A program made the position numbers and the translations under genes. A model generated the notes under the pieces. The model saw only the letters and a list, made by a program, of their open reading frames with translations, was not told the origin of the DNA and ran no database searches. A stretch of DNA of 5,092 nucleotides from Eubacteriaceae bacterium UBA7485 (GTDB taxonomy: Bacteria; Bacillota; Clostridia; Eubacteriales; Eubacteriaceae). The first letter of the stretch is position 1; each line of letters begins with the position of its first letter. The DNA lies in the NCBI GenBank assembly GCA_002478485.1, contig DLOL01000075.1:2274-7365 (forward strand), given 5' to 3'. Shown in pieces: positions 1-5,092 of the stretch.

Positions 1-765
1 GAGATTCCTGTCGTGGGAGATCTCATGCGTGGTGTGAGCGAAAGCGCGCATGAGTCAGCTCTTCTTCGAAGCGGATCAAGCATCGCCGTCATTCCGTCGG
101 GAATCAATGTGTGTCCGGAGGACGTTGATCCAAAGCTTTTCGAAAAGATGATGAAAGACGGGCTTATTCTGACAGAACGGTTTTTAAATGAACAGGAAAC
201 CCGGCTTTCAAAAGACCGTCAAGAGATGCTGCTTGCCGGAATCTCTGATTTAATGGTGGCCATTGCTCCCTCTCAGCGAACCCGATGTACCCGCCTTGCG
301 CGTAAAATGCTCAAAGCCGGAAAGTGCACCTTTATTCCCGAAAGGACACCGGGCGATATGGGGAGCACGCTGCTCCAGGAAGGCGCAGTCCAGACGATAG
401 CGACTTCAGAGATGGTGGATTATATTCGAGGTGGTCTTTACCGGATCGGAAACGAGGGAAAGAACGATGTCGGATACGGGCTTGAGATGACACTGGGTGA
501 AATCCTGGAGGCGGAAGAAGCTCCGCCTGAGAGAACCGGGAAGAAAAAGGATATGAAAAAAGGAACGGAGAGAAGAAGCTATGATGAAGACGGACTCACT
601 GATGATGCGCGCGAGATCGTCTCACTGATTCAGCTTGGATATCATACGCCTGAGAAACTTCTCGAACATACCCAGATGGGCATTGTGGCCATGAACACAG
701 CGCTAAAAGAGCTGGAGGAAAAGAAATGCCTGCGCATCGAATTCGGGCGGCTTTTCCTTTTATAA
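1..765 (+). CDS. dprA: DNA processing protein DprA (Smf), 5'-truncated by window edge
   Basis: The reading frame is open from base 1, so the true start lies left of the window; the GTG at 13 is internal. The visible 254 residues are the second half of the Rossmann-like DprA fold plus a C-terminal domain. Recognisable family landmarks, counted from base 1, are V-S-E-S-A-H-E-S-A-L (12-21, matching the usual G-I-D-x-A-A-H-x-x-A-L), S-I-A-V-I-P-S-G (27-34), the L-A-G-I-S-D segment, and G-S-T-L-L-Q-E-G-A (matching G-x-N-x-L-I-x-x-G-A). A charged Lys/Glu-rich linker follows. The last 55 or so residues resemble the small winged helix common at DprA C-termini. In the family, DprA binds incoming single-stranded DNA in the cytoplasm and loads RecA during transformation. 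Several core positions are unusual: the R-R-N-R-I-I-S-G-L-S and G-S-L-I-T-A motifs are degenerate. The neighbour topA is the classical one for smf. Identification is fairly sure; competence function is not shown. Confidence 0.86.
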   Translation, partial: EIPVVGDLMRGVSESAHESALLRSGSSIAVIPSGINVCPEDVDPKLFEKMMKDGLILTERFLNEQETRLSKDRQEMLLAGISDLMVAIAPSQRTRCTRLARKMLKAGKCTFIPERTPGDMGSTLLQEGAVQTIATSEMVDYIRGGLYRIGNEGKNDVGYGLEMTLGEILEAEEAPPERTGKKKDMKKGTERRSYDEDGLTDDAREIVSLIQLGYHTPEKLLEHTQMGIVAMNTALKELEEKKCLRIEFGRLFLL

Positions 766-802
766 TCAAAGCGTGTTTACGCTGAAATGAACAGGAAGTA
801 TA

Positions 803-2875
803 ATGAGTGGAAAACTTGTAATTGTAGAGTCTCCATCAAAAGCGAAGACCATCAAGAAATATCTCCCGAAAGGATACGAGGTCGAAGCGACGATGGGGCA
901 TTTAATCGATCTCCCGAAAAGCCGGATGGGGGTCGATCTTGAACATGATTTCGAGCCGGAGTACATTAAGGTTCGCGGGAAAGCTCCGCTGATCAATGAG
1001 CTGAAGAAGCAGGCAAAAAAGGCAGACGAAGTTCTGCTGGCCACCGACCCCGACCGCGAAGGCGAAGCCATTGCATGGCATGTGGCGAATTTCCTGGGCA
1101 TTGATCCGAATGATGACTGCAGGATCATGTTCCATTCCATCACCAAACGAGAAATCAATGAAGCGATCGAGAATAAAATGCCGGTTGATATGAATCTGGT
1201 TGATTCTCAGCAGGCTAGACGCGTCATGGACCGTGTCGTTGGATATTCCATCTCGCCGATTCTCTGGAAAAAGATCAAGAAAGGTCTCTCTGCCGGAAGA
1301 GTTCAGTCGGTTGTCACGAGAATGATCGTGGACCGGGAAGAGGAAATCAAGGCCTTTGTTCCGGAAGAATACTGGCTGATCGATGTGGATGCCCGAAAGC
1401 AGGATGAAAAGAAGACATTCAAAGCCGCGCTCCACTCGGAGAACGGAAAGAAGCTGAAGATTGAGAACGGAAAGGACGCACAGCGTCTGGAAGATATTAT
1501 AAAGTCCAATGATCTCGTAGTAAAAAGCGTGACCAAAAAAGACAGACTGTCCAAGCCTCCGCTGCCCTTCACCACATCGACCCTTCAGCAGACGGCCTAC
1601 TCAAAACTTGGAATGTCCTCGGCAAGAACCATGCGGACCGCGCAGCAGCTTTATGAAGGCCTTCCGATCAAAGGGAGAGGACAGGTCGGGTTGATCACCT
1701 ACCTGAGAACAGACTCCACGCGCCTTGCGCCGGAAGCGGTCAAGGAGGCTTCTGACTACATTGACGAGCATTTCGGGGAAAAGTATCACGGCGCTTCAAG
1801 AAAACCGGTAAAAAAGAAAAATGTGCAGGACGCGCATGAAGCGATCAGGCCGTCTTCTTTAGCCAACCATCCGGATGCGATAAAGGATTCGCTCGACCGC
1901 GACCAGTACAGACTCTACAAGCTGATCTGGGAGCGCATGCTCGCCAGCCAGATGGCGCCTGCAGTGTTTGACAAGACCAGCGTTGAGATGGAATGCGGAA
2001 ATCTCGGCCTTCGGGCAAGCGGAGAGAGTCTGAAGTTCAGGGGTTATCAGGCGGTTTACCAGGATAAAGCCCCGAAAGACACGTCTCTCCCGGATCTTCA
2101 GGAAGGCGAGGTACTGGTCAAAGAGAAGGTCAATAAAGAGCAGAAATTCACCAGCCCTCCGGCGCGCTACAATGAAGGAACCCTGATCAGCAAGCTTGAG
2201 GAAAACGGAATCGGGCGTCCTTCCACTTATGCACCAACGATCAGCACAATCAAGAACAGGGGCTATGTGGAGGTCGATAACCGCTATCTTGTCCCAACGG
2301 ACCTTGGATATATTGTGACCAACCTCATGAAGGAGAACTTCAAAGATATTGTCGATATCGGCTTTACTGCTGAAATGGAAAGGGAACTGGATGAGGTGGC
2401 AAACGGTGAAAGAGACTGGAAAGCCCTAATGGGGGATTTCTATAAGGATTTTAAGCCGGAACTCGATGAAGCGCTTGAGAATGTGCAGAAAGTGGAGATC
2501 AAAGATCCAGAATCGGATGAGATCTGCGAGCTGTGCGGCAGGCGAATGGTCATCAAGACAGGAAAATACGGAAAATTCCTGGCTTGCCCCGGATTTCCCG
2601 AATGCAAAAATACAAAGCCATACTTTGAGAAGATGCCGGGCAGCTGCCCGAAATGCGGAGGCGATCTGGTTAAGCGCACCTCGAAGAAGGGCCGGACGTT
2701 TTATTCATGCAAAAATTATCCGGAATGCGATTATATGAACTGGGATATGCCGACCGATCAGAAATGTCCGCAGTGCGGAAAGACACTCTTTCAAAAGGGA
2801 TTTGGCAAAAAAAAGAAACTCTACTGTGAAGACTGCGGTCCGGTTGAAGAACTGCAGGCAAAAGAAAGCGTATAG
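803..2875 (+). CDS. topA: DNA topoisomerase I (type IA, omega protein)
   Basis: A 690-residue protein, normal length for a Firmicutes TopA. It relaxes negatively supercoiled DNA by cutting one strand and passing the other through, holding the cut end on a tyrosine. The TOPRIM domain opens the protein: V-E-S-P-S-K-A-K (8-15) contains catalytic Glu9, and D-P-D-R-E (82-86) supplies the Mg-binding acidic residues. The S-A-G-R-V-Q-S motif follows, and the active-site tyrosine is Tyr300 in I-T-Y-L-R-T-D-S. Further on are Q-D-A-H-E-A-I-R-P and [10 protein letters not shown], both typical of the family. Three C-terminal zinc ribbons are intact: Cys575/578/595/601, Cys615/618/636/642 and Cys655/658/675/678. 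The ATG at 803 is chosen because AGGAAG at 793-798 precedes it and the sequence matches the family from residue 4 onward. A gap of 37 bases follows dprA, and hslV begins two bases after the stop, suggesting an operon. All key residues are present. Confidence 0.98.
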   Translation: MSGKLVIVESPSKAKTIKKYLPKGYEVEATMGHLIDLPKSRMGVDLEHDFEPEYIKVRGKAPLINELKKQAKKADEVLLATDPDREGEAIAWHVANFLGIDPNDDCRIMFHSITKREINEAIENKMPVDMNLVDSQQARRVMDRVVGYSISPILWKKIKKGLSAGRVQSVVTRMIVDREEEIKAFVPEEYWLIDVDARKQDEKKTFKAALHSENGKKLKIENGKDAQRLEDIIKSNDLVVKSVTKKDRLSKPPLPFTTSTLQQTAYSKLGMSSARTMRTAQQLYEGLPIKGRGQVGLITYLRTDSTRLAPEAVKEASDYIDEHFGEKYHGASRKPVKKKNVQDAHEAIRPSSLANHPDAIKDSLDRDQYRLYKLIWERMLASQMAPAVFDKTSVEMECGNLGLRASGESLKFRGYQAVYQDKAPKDTSLPDLQEGEVLVKEKVNKEQKFTSPPARYNEGTLISKLEENGIGRPSTYAPTISTIKNRGYVEVDNRYLVPTDLGYIVTNLMKENFKDIVDIGFTAEMERELDEVANGERDWKALMGDFYKDFKPELDEALENVQKVEIKDPESDEICELCGRRMVIKTGKYGKFLACPGFPECKNTKPYFEKMPGSCPKCGGDLVKRTSKKGRTFYSCKNYPECDYMNWDMPTDQKCPQCGKTLFQKGFGKKKKLYCEDCGPVEELQAKESV

Positions 2876-2877
2876 GA
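2874..2877 (+). promoter_or_regulatory. AGGA ribosome binding site that makes the hslV start ambiguous
   Basis: AGGA at 2874-2877 overlaps the last two bases of the topA stop codon and directly abuts the ATG at 2878, which is too close to serve that ATG in the usual way. It sits six bases before an in-frame TTG at 2884, an ideal distance. Upstream of 2878 the frame has no ATG, GTG or TTG before stops at 2845 and 2827. The choice is therefore ATG 2878, with weak AAGAAAG at 2862-2868 or coupling to topA termination, or TTG 2884 with a well-placed AGGA. The two products differ by two residues. Confidence 0.5.
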
Positions 2878-3420
2878 ATGGATTTGAAAGCAACCACAAT
2901 CTGCTGTGTGAAGAACAAAGGGAAAACAGCTATTGCAGGAGACGGACAGGTTACGCAGGGCGAATCTGTGATCATGAAGGCTTCGGCAAAGAAAATCAGA
3001 AAACTTTATGACGGAAGGGTGCTGACGGGATTTGCAGGAACTGTGGCAGACGCGTTTACACTCTTTGACATGTTTGAAGCCAAGCTTGATGAATACAACG
3101 GGAATCTCGAACGGGCTGCAGTTGAAGTGGCGAAGGAGTGGAGATCGGACAAGGCTATGAGAAAGCTTGAAGCGCTTTTGATTGTGGCCGATGAAAAGAC
3201 CATGCTTCTCGTCAGCGGAACAGGTGAAGTTGTAACACCCGATGACGATGTGCTTACCATCGGATCCGGCGGGAACTACGCGCTTGCTGCAGCAAGAGCC
3301 CTCAAACGCCACGCGCCGGATATGGACGCGGAAGATATCGCGAGAGAAGCGCTTCAGATCGCAAGTGAAATCTGCGTTTATACCAATGACCATATCCGCA
3401 CGGAGGTTCTTAATGGCTAA
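2878..3420 (+). CDS. hslV: ATP-dependent protease subunit HslV (ClpQ)
   Basis: A 180-residue peptidase of the proteasome beta-subunit family. HslV forms a double ring of six plus six subunits in the cytoplasm and degrades proteins fed to it by HslU. Family landmarks are A-T-T-I (5-8), G-D-G-Q-V-T (21-26), [13 protein letters not shown] (51-63), R-K-L-E-A-L-L-I-V (95-103), I-G-S-G-G-N-Y-A-L (128-136) and I-C-V-Y-T-N (near the C-terminus). By alignment from memory with E. coli HslV, Thr6 is the nucleophile, Asp22 and Lys39 match catalytic Asp17 and Lys33, and Ser130 matches Ser124. The nucleophile is preceded by M-D-L-K-A, so it must be uncovered by cleavage; Met before Asp is not normally removed. 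The start may instead be the TTG at 2884 (see the AGGA site). The gene lies two bases after topA and overlaps hslU by eight bases, so the protease pair is probably translationally coupled. Identity is certain; the exact N-terminus is not. Confidence 0.97.
   Translation: MDLKATTICCVKNKGKTAIAGDGQVTQGESVIMKASAKKIRKLYDGRVLTGFAGTVADAFTLFDMFEAKLDEYNGNLERAAVEVAKEWRSDKAMRKLEALLIVADEKTMLLVSGTGEVVTPDDDVLTIGSGGNYALAAARALKRHAPDMDAEDIAREALQIASEICVYTNDHIRTEVLNG
3402..3406 (+). promoter_or_regulatory. GGAGG ribosome binding site for hslU inside hslV
   Basis: A perfect GGAGG lies within the last codons of hslV, six bases before the ATG at 3413. It fixes the hslU start there and rules out the in-frame ATG at 3242, which would add 57 residues foreign to the family. 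The overlap of the two genes (ATGGCTAA) suggests coupled translation and a balanced HslV:HslU supply. Confidence 0.9.
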
Positions 3421-4828
3421 AAAGTATAATCTCTCTGAACTCACACCAAAGAAGACGGTTGAAGAGCTGGACCGCTATATCATCGGGCAGGATGAAGCTA
3501 AAAAAGCGGTCGCGGTTGCTTTGAGAAACCGCTACAGACGCGCAATGCTTCCTGAAGACATGAAAGAGGAAGTGACGCCGAAAAACATTATCCTCATGGG
3601 ACCGACAGGGGTCGGGAAGACGGAGATTACCCGAAGAATCGCAAAGCTTGTCAACGCGCCTCTTGTCAAAGTGGAAGCCACCAAATTCACCGAAGTCGGT
3701 TACGTGGGCCGTGATGTCGAGTCCATGATCCGTGATCTTACAGCCAATGCGGTTAAGCAGGCGGAACAGGAGATGATGGACGCGGTGCGCGAAGAAGCGC
3801 AGGATAAAGCGGAAAATCAGATTGCGGATGCGCTTGCAGGACTGAAAAAGAGAAAGAAGGATTCCGGGAGTGCGCTTGGCGATTTCTTTAGTGGACGCAG
3901 CGCGATGAAGACGGAAAACTCAGCTGAAAAAGAAGAAAAAATCCAATCGAGGAAAGAAAAGAGACAAGAGCTCTATGAACAGCTCAAAGCCGGCCAACTT
4001 GAAGACATGGAAGTGACAGTTGAAGTGGACAGCAAGCCGGCGCCGCCGATCGGCATGGTCGCAGGCGGAGACACTTCGATCTCTATGGACGATCTCATGA
4101 GCGGTCTGATGCCGCAGAAACCGAAAAAGAAGACGATGAAAGTCAAGGATGCCCGGCGCATTCTCACCGAGCAGGAAGCTGCAAAACTCATCGACAAAGA
4201 TGAAGCAATCGATATCGGGCTGAGAAATGTGGAAGAAAACGGGATTGTCTTCATTGATGAAATCGACAAAATCATCGGCACTGCGAGAAATTACGGACCA
4301 AATGTATCAAGAGAAGGTGTGCAGCGCGATATCCTCCCGATTGTGGAAGGAAGCACAGTCACGACAAAGTACGGTCCTGTCAAGACCGACTATATTCTCT
4401 TCATCGGTTCCGGCGCCTTTCATTCGACCAAAGTCACCGATCTGATTCCCGAACTCCAGGGAAGATTTCCGGTCACGGTGGCGCTTGACTCTCTGACGGA
4501 AGAGGATTTCGTCAAAATCCTCTCTCAGACCGAAAATTCGCTGCTCAAGCAGTACAAGGCGCTCCTTGAGACAGAAGGCTATGAAATCGAATTTGCGGAC
4601 TCTGCAATCAAAAGAATTGCGGAGATCGCTTACAAGGAAAATCTTGAAGACGAGAATATCGGTGCAAGACGGCTCCACACGGTTTTGGAAAGACTTTTAG
4701 AAGATCTTTCCTATGAAATTCCCGATCTGGAGCAAACCGCCGTCACAATCGATGAAGATTATGTGAACAAAGTCTTCAAGAAAGAGCTTGAAAAGCCGCA
4801 GAAGAATATCGAGCAGTACATGCTCTAA
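3413..4828 (+). CDS. hslU: ATP-dependent protease ATPase subunit HslU (ClpY)
   Basis: A 471-residue AAA+ unfoldase, normal length for Firmicutes HslU. It forms a hexameric ring that binds HslV, unfolds substrates with ATP and threads them into the peptidase chamber. Visible in order: the N-terminal family motif D-R-Y-I-I-G-Q (20-26); Walker A G-P-T-G-V-G-K-T (63-70); the pore loop G-Y-V-G (96-99); the substrate-handling I domain, roughly 110-250, largely charged and helical with a Lys/Glu-rich middle; Walker B with I-D-E (281-283); sensor 1 around I-G-S-G-A-F-H (331-337); the arginine finger Arg351 in E-L-Q-G-R-F-P; and sensor 2 G-A-R-R-L-H (417-422). The C-terminus, I-E-Q-Y-M-L, should be the tail that docks between HslV subunits and activates them; E. 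coli ends differently, so the tail looks lineage-specific. No key residue is missing. The stop codon runs into the terminator hairpin, so hslU is the last gene of its operon. Confidence 0.98.
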   Translation: MAKKYNLSELTPKKTVEELDRYIIGQDEAKKAVAVALRNRYRRAMLPEDMKEEVTPKNIILMGPTGVGKTEITRRIAKLVNAPLVKVEATKFTEVGYVGRDVESMIRDLTANAVKQAEQEMMDAVREEAQDKAENQIADALAGLKKRKKDSGSALGDFFSGRSAMKTENSAEKEEKIQSRKEKRQELYEQLKAGQLEDMEVTVEVDSKPAPPIGMVAGGDTSISMDDLMSGLMPQKPKKKTMKVKDARRILTEQEAAKLIDKDEAIDIGLRNVEENGIVFIDEIDKIIGTARNYGPNVSREGVQRDILPIVEGSTVTTKYGPVKTDYILFIGSGAFHSTKVTDLIPELQGRFPVTVALDSLTEEDFVKILSQTENSLLKQYKALLETEGYEIEFADSAIKRIAEIAYKENLEDENIGARRLHTVLERLLEDLSYEIPDLEQTAVTIDEDYVNKVFKKELEKPQKNIEQYML

Positions 4829-4858
4829 AAAGAAGGTGTCATTTGACACCTTCTTTTT
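4827..4858 (+). terminator. Intrinsic terminator of the dprA-topA-hslVU unit
   Basis: A nine-pair perfect stem, GAAGGTGTC (4832-4840) with GACACCTTC (4845-4853), closes a four-base ATTT loop. It is followed by five Ts (4854-4858) and preceded by five As (4827-4831) that can extend the stem. The first As belong to the hslU stop codon. The A-rich 5' flank also gives it some capacity as a terminator on the opposite strand. Confidence 0.93.
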
Positions 4859-4871
4859 CATCCTGTAAAAT
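4843..4871 (+). promoter_or_regulatory. Sigma-70/SigA-type promoter for rpsB
   Basis: A perfect -35 box TTGACA (4843-4848) and a -10 box TAAAAT (4866-4871, one mismatch to TATAAT) are separated by exactly 17 bases. Transcription would start near 4877-4880, giving an rpsB leader of about 95 bases. The -35 box lies in the loop and 3' arm of the hslU terminator, so the two signals share DNA. The spacer holds the terminator's T-tract. A housekeeping promoter is expected here because the terminator would otherwise isolate rpsB. Confidence 0.82.
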
Positions 4872-4891
4872 AAAAAGGTATGCATTACGCA

Positions 4892-4948
4892 CGCCTCTTC
4901 GGATGCCGTCGGTGCTCGTTCAGGGTCTCGGCATCAAACGAAGAGACG
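4892..4948 (+). promoter_or_regulatory. Structured 5' leader of rpsB (candidate S2 autoregulatory hairpin)
   Basis: A long hairpin can form in the rpsB leader. The basal stem is CTCTTCG (4895-4901) with CGAAGAG (4939-4945), extended below a C-A mismatch by two C-G pairs (4892-4893 with 4947-4948). It stacks directly on a second perfect stem, GATGCCG (4902-4908) with CGGCATC (4929-4935). An AAA bulge (4936-4938) lies on the 3' side. The apical 20 bases (4909-4928) may hold a short weak helix. There is no T-tract after it, so it is not a terminator. Ribosomal protein operons often carry such leaders, and S2 is known to repress its own operon in E. coli. That S2 binds this one is inference. I cannot say whether it belongs to a described leader family. 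Confidence 0.6.
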
Positions 4949-4962
4949 GAGGAAAAACCATT

Positions 4963-4968
4963 AGGAGG
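4963..4968 (+). promoter_or_regulatory. AGGAGG ribosome binding site of rpsB
   Basis: A perfect AGGAGG ends six bases before the ATG at 4975 and fixes the rpsB start. A second GGAGG at 4948-4952 touches the foot of the leader hairpin. It is too far (22 bases) from the ATG to act as the main site but could be a ribosome standby sequence or coincidence. Confidence 0.9.
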
Positions 4969-4974
4969 AAATAA

Positions 4975-5092
4975 ATGGGCGTTGTATCAATGAAACAGCT
5001 CTTAGAAGCTGGTGTGCACTTCGGTCATCAGACAAGAAGATGGGATCCGAGAATGGCTCCTTACATCTTCACAGAAAGAAACGGAATCTACA
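4975..5092 (+). CDS. rpsB: 30S ribosomal protein S2, 3'-truncated by window edge
   Basis: Only the first 39 codons are visible. They match the start of bacterial S2: [16 protein letters not shown] (5-20), then R-R-W-D-P-R-M and [10 protein letters not shown] (30-39), a highly conserved stretch. S2 is a late-assembling protein of the small ribosomal subunit, on the solvent side between head and body, and helps S1 to bind. The ATG is fixed by the AGGAGG six bases upstream. The gene has its own promoter and a structured leader, separated from hslU by a terminator. In most bacteria tsf (EF-Ts) follows; that would be beyond the window. Full-length S2 is around 230-260 residues, so most of the gene is missing. 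Confidence 0.98.
   Translation, partial: MGVVSMKQLLEAGVHFGHQTRRWDPRMAPYIFTERNGIY

Noticed and set aside
761..766. Perfect TATAAT overlapping the dprA stop codon, a possible -10 box for topA
   Set aside because: No acceptable -35 box lies 16-18 bases upstream (the positions read CGAATT or similar), and the region before it is coding. It may be a weak internal promoter, but it is not supported.
770..783. Small inverted repeat AGCGT-GTTT-ACGCT between dprA and topA
   Set aside because: Only five pairs and no T-tract follow, so it is not a terminator. It is too short to call a regulatory element.
799..804. Second TATAAT at the topA start codon
   Set aside because: It overlaps the ATG and would give a transcript starting inside the gene; it is best explained by the A/T-rich start region.
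902..1435. 177-residue open frame on the minus strand opposite topA
   Set aside because: Same reason: it lies opposite conserved TOPRIM coding sequence, with no ribosome binding site or family resemblance that I can see.
3242..3412. Upstream in-frame ATG that would lengthen HslU by 57 residues
   Set aside because: The extension lies inside hslV in another frame and does not resemble HslU; the GGAGG and family start both point to 3413.
2821..3444. 207-residue open frame on the minus strand opposite hslV
   Set aside because: It is a shadow of a highly conserved gene; the translation has no recognisable family features and the coding strand explains the region fully.
4960..4974. Possible tiny leader frame ATT-AGG-AGG-AAA-TAA just before rpsB, preceded by GGAGG
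   Set aside because: It needs a rare ATT start and is four codons long, made mostly of the ribosome binding site itself; probably coincidence.
1..5092. Search for a novel multi-gene system, mobile element, CRISPR array or tRNA
   Set aside because: Nearly all of the window is occupied by well-known housekeeping genes with intact key residues. No repeats, transposase, integrase or cloverleaf sequence was seen.

Overview
The window is a stretch of ordinary bacterial core genes, all on the + strand and tightly packed. It holds the 3' part of dprA (smf), complete topA, complete hslV (clpQ), complete hslU (clpY), and the first 39 codons of rpsB. Gene content, order and protein sequence point to the Firmicutes (Bacillota). 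The dprA-topA-...-hslV-hslU neighbourhood is the one known from Bacillus. HslV has the Firmicutes-type N-terminus, with residues before an A-T-T-I motif. Ribosome binding sites are strong AGGAGG types. Base composition looks roughly balanced. I cannot fix the class; a low-to-mid GC lineage such as Erysipelotrichia or Clostridia is a guess.

Layout: 1-765 is DprA lacking its N-terminus, with a divergent nucleotide-fold core and a C-terminal winged helix. A 37-base gap leads to topA (803-2875), a full-length type IA topoisomerase with three C-terminal zinc ribbons. hslV (2878-3420) starts two bases after the topA stop, and hslU (3413-4828) overlaps the end of hslV by eight bases. These four genes therefore look like one transcript. 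It ends in a strong intrinsic terminator that begins at the hslU stop codon (4827-4858).

Bases 4829-4974 form the only real intergenic region. A consensus-like promoter (TTGACA, 17-base spacer, TAAAAT) reads toward rpsB, and its -35 box lies inside the terminator hairpin. A leader of about 95 bases follows. It carries a long two-part stem (4892-4948) and then the rpsB ribosome binding site. The leader hairpin is a candidate cis-regulatory element of the ribosomal protein S2 operon.

How the genes work together: DprA protects incoming single-stranded DNA and loads RecA. TopA relaxes negative supercoils. HslV and HslU form a two-component ATP-dependent protease. S2 begins the next transcription unit, for translation. 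I found no mobile element, CRISPR array, tRNA, rRNA or unknown multi-gene system. The points worth a second look are the N-terminus of HslV, the degenerate DprA core, the shared terminator/promoter DNA, the rpsB leader, and the absence of trmFO, xerC and codY from a block where Bacillus has them.
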